From Mesodorylaimus sp. YZB2_4 (Eukaryota > Nematoda > Enoplea > Dorylaimida > Dorylaimidae), in contig JASANH010000554.1 in NCBI GenBank assembly GCA_030248295.1, forward strand, positions 434,001 through 498,000: a stretch of 64,000 bases of DNA, given 5' to 3'. The notes below the pieces were generated by a model that made no database searches, had not been told where the DNA came from, and saw nothing but the letters and a program-made list of their open reading frames with translations. Positions 1 through 11,138 of the stretch are shown here, piece after piece; the stretch's first letter is position 1, and every line of letters begins with the position of its first letter. Both the position numbers and the translations under genes were made by a program.

Positions 1-2949
1 GACTCGTACTGTCCAGAGATAAAGGTGACAAAGATTTAAACAAATTTTGAACTTCATACTATATCCCTCATGCGTTTTCATGAGCATACTGCTCTAGCGG
101 GCTGCCAGCTATGCATTATTCCGAGAACAGCTTTTTTGCAGAGCAGCTGGCAGGACCAAAAAACTACCTCATTTCGAGTACAAATGATCTCTAATTAGAT
201 TTACGCGTCTGAAGCATCATTTTGACTGATACCGTTTTAAAATTTGTCCTGAAGTAAAATATTTTTTGGTTTCTAACAAGATTCTTTCAAGTTTTTAGAA
301 CGATTTGAATAGGAAAAAGAGTCTTTTTTCAGGGTGTGAGTTGAGTTTGAATGTCGTCGCTGCCTTGAGTGGCCTAAAGAGCAGTGTAGCTGCATGCTTT
401 GCCCTCACCTCGCCCTCGAAAAGACTCTTGTCATTAGTTTCTTCATCCGCATCGGCAGGAGCGATGGTGAGCAGGGCAGTGTGAAGTGAATTATGGAGTC
501 TAGGCACACCAAGCTGCGGCCACCCACAAGAAATCGGGTCGATAGTGTCTTGTTGACGAAATATCTTCATGCGAGTTGGGTCTCGAAAAGATGGTTTGAC
601 TAAGGCAACTAGAAAAAAGAGATCGCAGCGTACATGAAATCAACAGTGCACGCATTTTAACCTGTGCACCAGTAGTTCAAGCACACTAATCCAATATAGC
701 AGAAGTAATGACAAATAGCGAGAATGGTCCCTTGATTTTCAGCTGAGGTGTGTTAGCTAATGCAGTATGATCAAAGATGTGAGCGATATGCGCGGGCATG
801 GCGGGTGGAAGAGAAATACCAATCTCCTCTGGCTAATAAGACGCATCAACTCCTCGTTTGGTTCCAGCCTGGTGTCCTGCACTTATGGTCCTTCTGGTCT
901 TAGACACTGTCTGTATTGTTTCTAACTCCCGCCTGTGCTGGTTCGCTTCTGGGACTTATGCCTTGGGATCTCCCGGAACTCATGTGGTTTCACGACTGTC
1001 GGCTGTACTTACTTCGAAAGCCGCAATGATGGTCGTAAGTTTTCGAGTAGTCGTCCCAGCTATTGACGGACAAATGTGTTGGAAAATCGCCGCAAGTAAA
1101 ACAAAAGTAATTCAAATTGCAAAAATAAGACAACAGTTTGCCTTTTGAATCGATTTTTTGAGGATGCTCTGAACACTCTTGATCGCAAGTCCAATTAGGT
1201 ACGGCATGCGGGAAAAGTGGAAGCTGCTCTGCAACTCTGACAAGCCCATCCTGTTGAATAAATAATTTAAAATTTGCTGAATCATTTGGGATTCTTTTTG
1301 CAATGGCGACTAAACGTAAACTAACATGTGAACTTGTACACAGTAAAAGGGACAGAGGTACGTACCTTTCTGGCCACAACTATGAATATAGGAAATGTCG
1401 CTCCAAAGAATGTTTTCGTCCGAGAACTCGGCGCATTGGGGGCAGTAATACGCCACACTTCGAGCTAAACTGACAAGCCACTTGGAAAACATGCATTACC
1501 TTTCACGGATTCCTTCTTACTCAGAAATGTCATCTCGTTACTTGACATTTGGTAGTCGTCCTGTGATTATAATTTCTTCGAATCGTCTACGGCATCGGAA
1601 TAATTTTACATGAGTATAACATACTGTAAAAGCTTAGCAGACTTTTGGAATGTGCAGCATAGCATCATAGCAATATCTAGCTCCTTTTTGCGAAATGACT
1701 GACACAAACTACTTCAAGTTGAACAGATGCAATAACAAAGTCATGCAGGAACTTCATATAAGTTATTCTTCAGCCAGCAAAGACAAAAGAATTTTGAAGC
1801 TGTAGTACATAGTTACCTATTGCAACCTTATATAGTGAATATAATGGACTGATGCGTTTAAAGTGCAATTTTCTAATTGTAAATCCAGTAATCGTACTTG
1901 CTGGTCGCCGTTTTTTTATCAGAGTCAGCCATGCATTGGTACCACTAAATGCACACAAGAAAGCCAGAAAGCATTGACTACTACACAGCAGAGGAAACTG
2001 TCTGAAAAGACTCTTCAGGTTTCTGGCCAGTGATTGAATGTCATTACTGGAGAGAGCTGCGCTGATTGCCTAGTAATTTTTTTAAAAATCCGGACTAGGA
2101 CGACCTGCGCGTGTACTGTATACTGTATAGACTCGGCAAATTGCGCTGCTCGACTTACAGGCTAGCAAATGTCGAATGTCAGACAGGGTTTCGAATCCAT
2201 CAATTCTTCACCGTAAAACTTTAAAAGATTGAAGAGAGCAACAAAAATAGAATATGCATCCGATAAAAGGCGACCTAAAAACGCCCGGATTGTGTGACGG
2301 ATGTGAGTGCACCCAAAAACGCACTGATTGTGTGACGGATGTGAGTGCGCCTTTTGTCGCGCTCTAAATACTGTTATGCTCCATGTATTCGAAAAACCGA
2401 AGCGAAGATGTCGTTTATCATCCCTAACAACTGAAGGGGAGAAAAGCGAAGCGAAGATGTCTTTTATTCTTTTTCAAACTGAAGAGACCGTCTCACAGAT
2501 GGTACCTTTTTATCTCATAGATTTGCTTATAATGTAACTGCATTATCAACCTGTTATGTTGGATTTTTCTTGCATGAAAATTTAGAAAAAGTCGCCGAAC
2601 ATTTTTCTTGTAAAAATTTTTAGGGATACAGCCCGCATCGTCTACAGCAGCAGTAAGCCTAAAAGAAGCAAGGCTGTGCAGGGACCAGCACACACAGCAG
2701 CTTATCTCTGTTTCCTCTAGACGCACCTCTAAAGAAGGGCATTTATCCTCCTCCACCTCCTCGACTTCTATCCTCCTGAACAACAAATCGCGTATTATAG
2801 GACTCGACCATGGGATCCTGGTGATGGAGCATTGACCTTGGACAATTCATGCCAGGCCATGGGTTGTTCACTCAGTACCCCTGAGGTACTCGATTAGAGA
2901 GACGGAAGCCAAACGAGTAGACAGCCTTGGCTGTCACACACCGACACCA
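1..2949. other. Gene-poor region with old repeats
   Basis: No open frame here shows a recognisable domain, and none is supported by plausible splice sites plus a start. The stretch contains one half of a dispersed repeat (1865-2127), a short local duplication around 2288-2350 in which a 22-bp word with core TGTGACGGATGTGAGTGC occurs twice 40 bp apart, and a second local duplication at 2401-2466 (word GCGAAGATGTC). The sequence at 2740-2810 recurs in diverged form near 36310-36370. Confidence 0.6.
1865..2127 (+). repeat. Dispersed repeat, copy 1
   Basis: About 260 bp that align, with small gaps, to 9643-9936 in the same orientation. Shared words include TCAGAGTCAGCCATG, GCCAGAAA-CATTGACT and GAGAGCTGCGC. 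No protein or terminal inverted repeat is visible, so the class is unknown; it is probably an old non-autonomous transposon. Confidence 0.7.
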
Positions 2950-3570
2950 CATCATCATCATGTTTTATTCATTAGACAACGCTGACGCGAGCTCAAGGTC
3001 TTAGAAACATTCAGATATAACCAAGCGAGACAAATCAAAAAAAGATACAAAAAACACAATTTCGAAAGTGCGAATATGATGGCCATGCAGTCATCTACGA
3101 CAACTGATTCAACGTATGCGTACATAAGAAAATGAAGCTTTGTTTATATGCATCAAAAAAGGGGCTTAAGAGTCATGATAAAAGCGATGAAACTGACACA
3201 GTTTTAGACCTTTCCTCCTGTCACGTAATGAAGTCCACTCAGCACGTCTATGCTCCTCCCCGCAAGAAATAGTTAAATCATTCAGAAAACAGTCTTTTAG
3301 AGCATAAAACTGGGCACGTTCTAATCCCTTGATATCTTTCTCCAAGATCGGATCCCAACTAGCGACACCATATTCCAGCGCAGTGCGCTCACGAGCATCG
3401 TTAACAGATCCCAGGACTGCTGGATATACGTGGCTGCCTAACCTGCGTCGAAAAGCCGCAATCATGCTGATGGCTTTTGGAACAATCAAAGAAACGTGCT
3501 CACTGAATTCCATATCCCAGGAAAATTCAAATGCAAATCTAGATGGGAGGGAAATACATTACAGCCGTAG
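2950..3570 (-). mobile_element. Non-LTR retrotransposon (LINE) 3' end relic
   Basis: The minus-strand frame ending at 3166 carries the C-terminal part of a LINE reverse transcriptase ORF. Visible signatures are the run KAISMIAAFRRRLGSH, then RTALEYGVASWDPILEKDI (the usual 'R..LEY...W.P.....I..LE..Q' block after the catalytic core) and RRAEWTSLRDRRKGLKLCQF (the 'L..RR...L' block). The polymerase YxDD core and the endonuclease are absent, so this is a 5'-truncated copy, the normal fate of LINE insertions. Downstream on the minus strand an AATAAA is followed by a short ATG/GATGAT microsatellite near 2955-2965, as expected for the 3' tail of several LINE clades. No clade assignment is made. Confidence 0.75.
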
Positions 3571-6500
3571 CGAAAAAGGAGCGACTGGGATTTTGAGACG
3601 TTGAAAACCCACACCATTGTGTTTCTTGCAAAATATTACATTTACATGCAGGTGCAAATGTAATAATGTTCTGCTGTCTCGTTTGAGTTTACGTTCAAGC
3701 GGTTGTTGCTTCAGCAGTGGCTCAAGGCCGAAGTCCTGGACACGTGTGGCGGGAAAGCAGAGCGTCCCCAGATACAATAAGCTTCGTCTCCCCACGCTCC
3801 TCTTTAGCCTGGCCTCCAGTCCAAACTAGCTAATGGTGTTGTGTCTCAGAAATAGAGGAAGGAATATAGAAAGAAAATTTCTGTAGGTGTGTTTACGACA
3901 ACAGCCAGAAGCAAAACTTAAAAAGATTCCCGCAAATTTTGATCAGAATCCCCTTGAATTTGAATCGAGTTCGCACATCTTACAATTAGTCGAGTAAAAA
4001 AATCTGATCAAGTTTAAGTGCGCAATCTTGAAAAACCTTGAATTAACCAAGATTGCGCACTTGAATTCACAAACGGAGAAACTGAAAGAGGGGCAAAGCT
4101 TGTGTTTTTGCACAGCATTCCTGCTTGGCTGGTCTAACAATAAGCAGGCACCACCGCGCCTGCTGATATTGGTTACCTCGTTCAGTCAAGTCCATGCTGA
4201 TGATATCAGAGCCAACTAAGCTCATGGTTCTTAGACTCGAATTGGATGGTGCGCTAGCCGAGATTGGGGCACGTTTACGCGTGTTGCAATCTTCTCAAGT
4301 TTGGACATATTGTCGGGACATCCTTCGTCATCGATGGCCAATAACGGGTATTCGTAAAAAATCCGTAAAAAACTGAAACAGCCTTAGACCCGGCTAAAAC
4401 GAAGCAGGCACTTTATAATAAGGGGCCTAGGAGATACCCGTAGACAGGATAATTCTGAATCGAATGTGCTTTCCATTTCCCTCACAACTGGTTTTATTGT
4501 GAAGCATGCCTTTACATAAGCTTCACTCAAGATTGCGCGCGTACAAGTTCTAGAAAGTGAACCTCTAGCCTGGAAACCTTTATGCAGTTCTTTATGCTCA
4601 AGCTAAAGGCTAAAGCCAAGAGAGAATCCAGGGCATCATATAAGGCTTTGAGGATGGGTTGCTAGGTAAGAATCTGGTCCTCTCTGTCGGAAGCTCAGTA
4701 AGATAAACCTGAAGTCAGTTGTAAAAGGCTATTGATCTCAGTGAACGTCCATCGCTTCATGTAGCCGGAGCTAGACTAAAACATTTCGGCACGATTTCTT
4801 GCCTAAGTATTGGCTAAGAAAAGGAGACCGAGTCTTCAAAGAACAAAATCATTCCTTGCCACACAGCTGATCAAATTACAATTTTAAAAAAGAAAGTACG
4901 GTTGTCTGATGAGAAAATTCAGCAAAAGGGTGTTCACGCTTGATAACGAGTCACCCCAGTGTTTCCAGGAATGGGTTGGATCACACTTTTGAAGCTGCTG
5001 TAACATCAAAAGCGGTGAAAATTCACATGGGAGAAGGAATCGAAGAATAGGTCACTCGTATCAAGTATTGCCTGAAAAAGATCGAGCAATCCGTTGTACA
5101 AACTCTCACTTTGGGTACCAAGCCGCGGATTGATATTGTTCGTCGTTGAGGTATTATTTAGGCTACGGAGAAGACCTGCCTTCCGCAGTTTTTCTTGCTC
5201 TTTCTATTGCTATATTTTTCATTTCTAAAGTTCTTTTATTTGGGCGAGAAAAAAATTTTCGCGTGTACAGATTTTTACGAACTCCAGTTAGTAGTGCTTG
5301 TGAGCACGGTTGAAAGCTTTTGCTGGACAAAAGTGTCCCGAGATTTTTAGGGTTGGTATCATTAGTACAATTTGTCCGTCATTAATAAATGGTGCTCGTC
5401 TGACTGACAAACCATTTTCGAGGAAGTACATATAAGGGTCATGCTTGTATCGGTCCATGAGCATGCTCTCTGGCGGTCTTTCTTGACCTTGCAAGAATTT
5501 GTCACCTTGCTGTCCGACGTGACTGCGTGTGGAGAAGAGCAATGTCGAGACCAACCGCACTAGACGACAATTATATTACGGTCCAATGATTTGGCTCTAC
5601 ATTTGCTGGCTACCCAGGGGGGGGGGGGGGTAGGTCATCTACAGCGGATAAAAAGCACCCTCCAAGAGTCCCGATACCCATCCAAAAGAACGATAAATAA
5701 GCCAGGTGATAAGCTCTCACGGCATCTTCCCTAGGTTCGTCTTCACTATAAGCACCTCCACCATGGTCGTCCTGTGCCATCACCAGAGTCCCAGGATGAT
5801 ACTGCGGGGAGAGGGGAGGGACCTTCCTGACTGATGCTTGAGAACCAGGTCTCTGATTCTCTGTTGTTCTCTGTTGCTAGAACACGGACTTGGCTAATTC
5901 ATATTTTGTGATGCAGACGGCTGGCGTGTGGGCGAAGAACATCGTCACGGGGCCGCCATATTTCTTGTAACTACTGCTCGTAAAAGACTTCATAATTGTG
6001 CTTTTCTTTCGGAAAGACTACGCAAAAACAACGTAGCGCGAGATAAGGCTTTGAAGGGGGCTATCCTAGGACAATTACGCAAAAAATTTCCAATAATCAA
6101 TATGATCAGGGCGAGCCAAAACTGAGGTCCCATCAGAATGGAAAGGTAGGATAGCACAGGCATGGCTCACGCGTAGACGACAGAACTGTGAAGCGCAGCA
6201 TGGCATGCAGACTGCGTAGGTCGCAGTGCGTGGTGACAATTGGCCGAGCATAGCGTCCATATTCGATTGTCGTACGCATAGATGCCGTGAACACCTGGTT
6301 TTTTATTTGTAATTAGATAAGAACCAACGTCACAAAGAAAGAACTGGAATGCAAAGACACCAATTTAAAAATCAGCGCGCATGTATACCTAGTTGTAAAC
6401 GGAGTTCATGGTCCTTCTGATATGCTGACGCTCCTTCCTGCGCGCTATGATTCTCTCGTGTCGAAATGAGTCAGGCACTGATGGAAACTAATGCACATCT

Positions 6501-7162
6501 CACGCCTTACAGTCAGCCCTGCATCGCACTTGTCTTAAAAGCTGCTGCTTAAGGGTTTCATTTATACTTGTCTCATCTGGATATTTTTGCGGTACATACA
6601 ATACAATGTACTCCAAATTATGAAACAGATCTAGTCTCTTTATATATAGTAGATAGAGTCGATATTTATCATGGCCAAGCATCACGAGTGATCACATATA
6701 TTTTAAACGATGCAACATGCACCGAAATTGCAGGGACGTGTGAGCAGCGGGTCTGGAAAAAGCCTGCACCACTTCCCTGGGGAAAAGTGCTTCCATAAAA
6801 TGTGCGGAAAGGAGACTTTGCCAAAAATTGGTTTTCTAAATCGCTTGAATGCGGTTCTAAATCGATTGAACAGGTTTAATTTCTGCCCATTTTCAGAGTT
6901 GAATCTTGGTCAGAAGGTATTTTTGCGTGGCATTCATAATAAATTTAAAAAGTTTTGTGGCATTACAGAATAACCTCACAGCATACGTGAGGATAGCCGC
7001 GCGACGGCTTAATCGATTTTGTATTTTCAGACAAGTTGTATCGATTTTTTATTTTAATCACACAGCAACAAAAAAATCGTCACACACTTAGCATGTTGAG
7101 TCGAGCATAATAGAAATGGTCGCAAAATGCGACAAAACTACGACAACTAGTCGAGCTCTAAC
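3571..7162. other. No gene recognised
   Basis: Several frames of 60-90 codons exist on both strands but none has a domain, repeat or convincing splice context. A run of 14 G residues begins at about 5619. The word GGCTGGTCTAA at about 4128 matches the terminal word of the TIR element at 26072-26794. A TTTATT (AATAAA on the minus strand) at about 7046 is a candidate polyadenylation signal for the transporter gene that ends at 7163. Confidence 0.55.
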
Positions 7163-8599
7163 TTACGAGCTACAGTCTGTATAACCAAATTCGCACATAA
7201 TCTCATACATTGTTTTATTTTTACTTTCCTTCATTATTTTGACAGCAACAGCGAATAACACACACAACGGAATAATAAACATCAAGAAAGCATATCCACC
7301 AGCCACACTTTGTAAAGGATAAAAAAAGAATCCAATGGCTAAAGTGATTATCTCGAAAACCAGGGCTGTTGCTGACTGGCTCATTGAACGCGCATTCTGT
7401 GGCACAAATTCGACAGGTATGAGCCAATGCAACACCGCAGGACCCATAGCGAAAACGAGCATAAAAATGATCAAAGCAACAACATTTACGATTGCTGCTG
7501 CTTGGATAGCATAGTGATCATAAATCAAAGTCATGGTCATCACGATGACATTCAGTGCTACCAAAATAAATGTCGAGCAAAGTAGCAGTGGACGCCGACC
7601 ACATCGTTCCACTAAACAGCTGCCAAAAAGGGTGCCAATAAGGCCAGCCCCTGATATCCCAACCAGTGTCAATTGAGCTCCTGAAATGCTTAATCCACTG
7701 CTGGTCAAGACACGAGTCGAATAGAGCTGTATGGCTGTGACGCCAGAAAATGCGGTGACACATTGAACCATCGAGCTTTGCAGGATTCCTTGCCTCAAAA
7801 ATGGCTTCTGCCAGAATTCTCGCCACTTTACTTGCTCATTCTGGCAATCAATTTCAGACTGAATTTCTTTCTGATCGTCGTCAATATTTATATGGCCGAA
7901 AAATGCCAGCGCTCGTTTGCAATCATCCTTGCGCCCACGCGACAATAAAAAACGAGGTGATTCAGGCATAAAACGTGTTGAAAATAACAAAATTATCATA
8001 GGCAACAACTGCACCACAAAAATCCACGGCCATCTCGATTCCGTACCCAAGACTTCAGGCAAACCGAGAACGGCACCCACTAAAGTGCCGATATAAAGTA
8101 AATTTATGGTCATGCTGCAAAAGAATCCTCGCAAGTGTATGGGACTGATTTCGTTGTAATAGATGCCTTCTATCAAAGGACTAAGGCCTGTAGAAAAGCC
8201 AGCGATGAGGCGTCCAATAATGAGCAGTTCAAAGCTGAGGCATAATTTCGATAACGACTGCAATAAAAGACCGATTATGCCTATAACAGTCGCAATGTTC
8301 AAGGAGCAAGGTCGACCAAGAGTTTCGGTCAACTTCACTAAAGGAAGCGGGCTCAATATGCAACCTATGAATTGAGAATTGAGTAATATTGGCCAAATGT
8401 AGCGAAAAGCATTTTCGTCCATCGGTTTGTTGTAGTGTTGGGTGTAGGATTCGTTTATGAACTGGCGCATTACCAGTTCTGTCGGGTTGAAAACTGTCAT
8501 CATTACGCCACAGTTGCCACTTCCTGCAGCACTCAGCACGACTGTGATGAAAAATATTCGCCACGGAAACGACCGCCTAGGGCAAGTCGAAAATGTCAA
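7163..8599 (-). CDS. SLC2-family-like MFS transporter, 5' exon missing
   Basis: A 478-codon frame without introns encodes a 12-helix major-facilitator protein that would sit in a membrane. SLC2 signatures are clear: GRLIAGFSTGLSP after helix 4, PESPRFLLSRGR after helix 6, ERCGRRPLLL between helices 8 and 9, and WLIPVEFVPQNARSMSQS in helix 10. The glucose-binding residues of true GLUTs are not kept: the helix 7 motif QQLSGINA reads TAFSGVTA, and the PETKGRT tail reads KESKNKT. A substrate other than hexose is therefore likely; this is inference. The frame opens at a TTG with no upstream in-frame ATG before a stop, and an acceptor-like GAGCTAG lies just upstream, so a short first exon carrying the start is probably missing. 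AATAAA lies about 115 bp past the stop on the minus strand. Confidence 0.88.
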   Translation of the reverse strand: MTFSTCPRRSFPWRIFFITVVLSAAGSGNCGVMMTVFNPTELVMRQFINESYTQHYNKPMDENAFRYIWPILLNSQFIGCILSPLPLVKLTETLGRPCSLNIATVIGIIGLLLQSLSKLCLSFELLIIGRLIAGFSTGLSPLIEGIYYNEISPIHLRGFFCSMTINLLYIGTLVGAVLGLPEVLGTESRWPWIFVVQLLPMIILLFSTRFMPESPRFLLSRGRKDDCKRALAFFGHINIDDDQKEIQSEIDCQNEQVKWREFWQKPFLRQGILQSSMVQCVTAFSGVTAIQLYSTRVLTSSGLSISGAQLTLVGISGAGLIGTLFGSCLVERCGRRPLLLCSTFILVALNVIVMTMTLIYDHYAIQAAAIVNVVALIIFMLVFAMGPAVLHWLIPVEFVPQNARSMSQSATALVFEIITLAIGFFFYPLQSVAGGYAFLMFIIPLCVLFAVAVKIMKESKNKTMYEIMCEFGYTDCSS

Positions 8600-9544
8600 C
8601 AGATTTTTTACAACTAGCTCAGGTTTCCAACCGTTTTCATTGAAAAAAGGGGCGCTCCTTTTGCTTTAGCTCTAATGTTCCATGTTGCTCAAGAAGCGGC
8701 CATATTGTCTCAGCAGCAAGTAACGCACTGTTCCAACATAGCCAGTAGACCAGCAGGGCATCTCTGATTATTTATCCCGAGGCAAAAATTCTGAATATGT
8801 AGTTTTAAGCTCCGCTATATGTGCAATTAGATATGGGAGCTTGTATCTTGGAAATTGATGTCACAAAGGTTTGAAGGTTTATGTTCGATTCCTCACAGCT
8901 TCATTCCTGAATGGTCAGGAATTAGTTTATCTTTCAGCTGTGGGACTTGGGGATTGAACTTCTGCTTCCAATCATAGTGACAGTTTCATGAAAATTTGGC
9001 AGACAAAAATAATCGGACACCTAAGTAAAGTTAAGTCTCGGTCTTCCCTGTGACTTTTTGCATGCGCGCAGTCATAAACAAGGAGCAGGGCATAGATTAA
9101 TGAAGAATTTTTCTGTTCAACAATATTAAACTCTGCAAGCCCTCGCTTTTCGCAAACGCTCGATTATGCAGTCTCCCACTAATCGAATCCCGGACAAAAG
9201 TGTGCTCTTACGTCTTCGGTGCTCGTTTAAATGTGCGATAGGAGTCCTCGCTATTCTCTCCATCGGCCGCTGTTAAAAGGAGGGCTGATTCAAGCGAGGC
9301 CATGTCGCAGGGTGGGTCCAACTATCCAGGTGAATAAGCCGATCTGGGCACTTTGGCTGCACGAGTAAGCCTGAAAGAACTGCAAGCAAAATATGGTATC
9401 TATATGATATGGCCAAACAATTTACAAGGTACTGTAAATCACTTGGATTTCGCGGTTTTCGCGGATGGCCTGGACCGCGCCAAATTCTTTATTCAGTTAT
9501 TCTTTAGTCAGCGAAGAAAAGAGATTTTCAAAATGTAGCATTTG
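8600..9544. other. Intergenic; probable site of the transporter's first exon
   Basis: No frame with recognisable content. By logic the missing 5' exon or promoter of the transporter gene should be here, but I could not choose an exon with confidence. Confidence 0.4.
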
Positions 9545-9615
9545 TCCCTTCACCCTCGAGTGCGCATAAGCGTTTGGTGACGTGGTAAAACATGAACATG
9601 AACAGCATTGCAATC
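9545..9615 (+). pseudogene. Small relic matching the 47.4-kb P450-like fragment
   Basis: The stretch CCCTTCACCC-CGAGTGCGCATA followed by a diverged GGTGACGTGGTAAAACATGAACATGA aligns with 47393-47460, which encodes HPEVRIPVVGDVLKHEHD. Here the frame is broken by a stop. It is either a decayed gene fragment or part of a dispersed repeat that carries the fragment. Confidence 0.45.
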
Positions 9616-9642
9616 TAGCCATCAATGTGGTGGGCGGATGCA

Positions 9643-9936
9643 ATTTTCTAACTAATTGTAAGTACAGTAATTTTAACTGCTACTTTTCGTTATGCTATCA
9701 GAGTCAGCCATGTACTGCGAGTATTAGTAACACTACAGTGGACGCGTAGAAAAGCCAGAAAACATTGACTGCTACACAGTAAAAGACAAGCCCGACAAGA
9801 CTGTTCAGGTTTCAGGACAGTAATTGACTGTCACTACTGGCGAGAGAGCTGCGCAGATGGCCTGATTTTGTGCCTTCATACTGATCCATACGAGGACGAC
9901 GTGTGTATGCATTGCTTTGTATACTGTCCAGACTGA
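9643..9936 (+). repeat. Dispersed repeat, copy 2
   Basis: Direct-orientation copy of the repeat at 1865-2127, diverged by substitutions and small indels. It ends close to the foldback at 9928-9964. Confidence 0.7.
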
Positions 9937-9964
9937 CAAGTGAGCAAATCACTCGTCAGTCTGG
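9928..9964. repeat. Short hairpin
   Basis: CCAGACTGACAAGTGA and TCACTCGTCAGTCTGG pair over 16 positions with one mismatch around a 5-base loop GCAAA. It sits exactly at the end of the dispersed repeat, so it may be the remains of that element's terminus and not a functional RNA structure. Confidence 0.7.
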
Positions 9965-10832
9965 ACTAGCTTGCACGGCTACTAGAATGAACCAGTCACC
10001 TCGTCTAAAACACGTCGGCATATTTCACGCGTGTTATAGCCCACTTCTGCCCCCAACTCGATGCAACTTCCTTACTCCATGTTTTCCGCAGGGCTCCCAC
10101 GTAAAACATACGGCCCCTCTCCCCCTCGCGTATGGACGAAGTCTATTCCTGAGGTACGCGCGGCGATCTTGACAAATATTCGCCAATTTCCTCTGCTGAT
10201 CAATAGCTACAAAACTCCGCAGTCAAAAATTAATCCACTTCTAAATCCCCAAAACAACTTAGCGTGCCCTAGATTTATTCCATTGCCAAGAAAAATTGCC
10301 CTACACACCAAAGTACGCACAGCCAAAAGAATCTGTAAACTCCCTCATATGCTCCAATAACGCAAAACTGCCTTAAAATATGCCTAAATTTCGATATAAT
10401 CCTCAGAATAATTCAATTCCCTTTAATACATTCTATTCCATCAACAAGTCGGTATACCCCGTGCATGCGCATCCCACACAAAATTCGACAATGCCGTAGA
10501 TTCCGCGATACCGTACAGGAAACTGCAGTAAAATCTGCTTGAATTCGAAAAAAATCGCCAAATTAATTAAATAATCGTCAACATTTTCTACTGCTTCGAA
10601 AACTTGCTTTACAAGCAGGTAACTATGGCCAAAAAAATATCAAAAGATCCATGGTTGAAAACATGGGACAGCCGCTACAGCGACTGGCGTTTTGGCGCCG
10701 TTTTATTTGGCTGCGCTATTTTGGCGCCAATCACTTTGGCTCTGTGTGCTTTTGGCGCAAGTCGTTACTGCTGTTGTTTATCGAACCCCTGCCGACTTCG
10801 CTTCTGAGCAGGTATTACCTGCGAGGCGGAAA
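9965..10832. other. No gene recognised; cluster of TTTTGGCGC words
   Basis: Nothing with a domain. Between 10686 and 10765 the word TTTTGGCGC(C) appears three times at short spacing, which resembles E2F-type sites (TTTSSCGC), about 370 bp upstream of the ATG at 11139. Confidence 0.4.
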
Positions 10833-10928
10833 CATCGCGTACGGTAGGCTCTGCGCGATGACGGCACCTCGCGAGCGGTGCCCGCACGAGATCTGAATCT
10901 ATCGCTTGCTGTGCCACTGTGCGCGATA
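10833..10928 (+). repeat. Left arm of 96-bp inverted repeat
   Basis: Aligns without gaps to the reverse complement of 14613-14708; I count about 77 of 96 identical. The best block is AGATCTGAATCTATCGCT and the neighbouring CCACTGTGCGCGATA. The two arms enclose the two convergent unidentified genes. Confidence 0.8.
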
Positions 10929-11138
10929 TTTATCCATCGAAATGCCCTAGCGTCAAAATAAGTTCACTAATCATAGATATAGTTATCATAGACCTTATCA
11001 TGTCAAGATAGATCTGTCTAGAGTGCAAAGCTGAATAAATAAAATCATTTTTTGAATATTACCCACCGTCATTTGAAACTTTGTTGAGTAAGATATTGTG
11101 GATATTTTTTAATTCACGAATGCGAACAGTTGTTTGCC

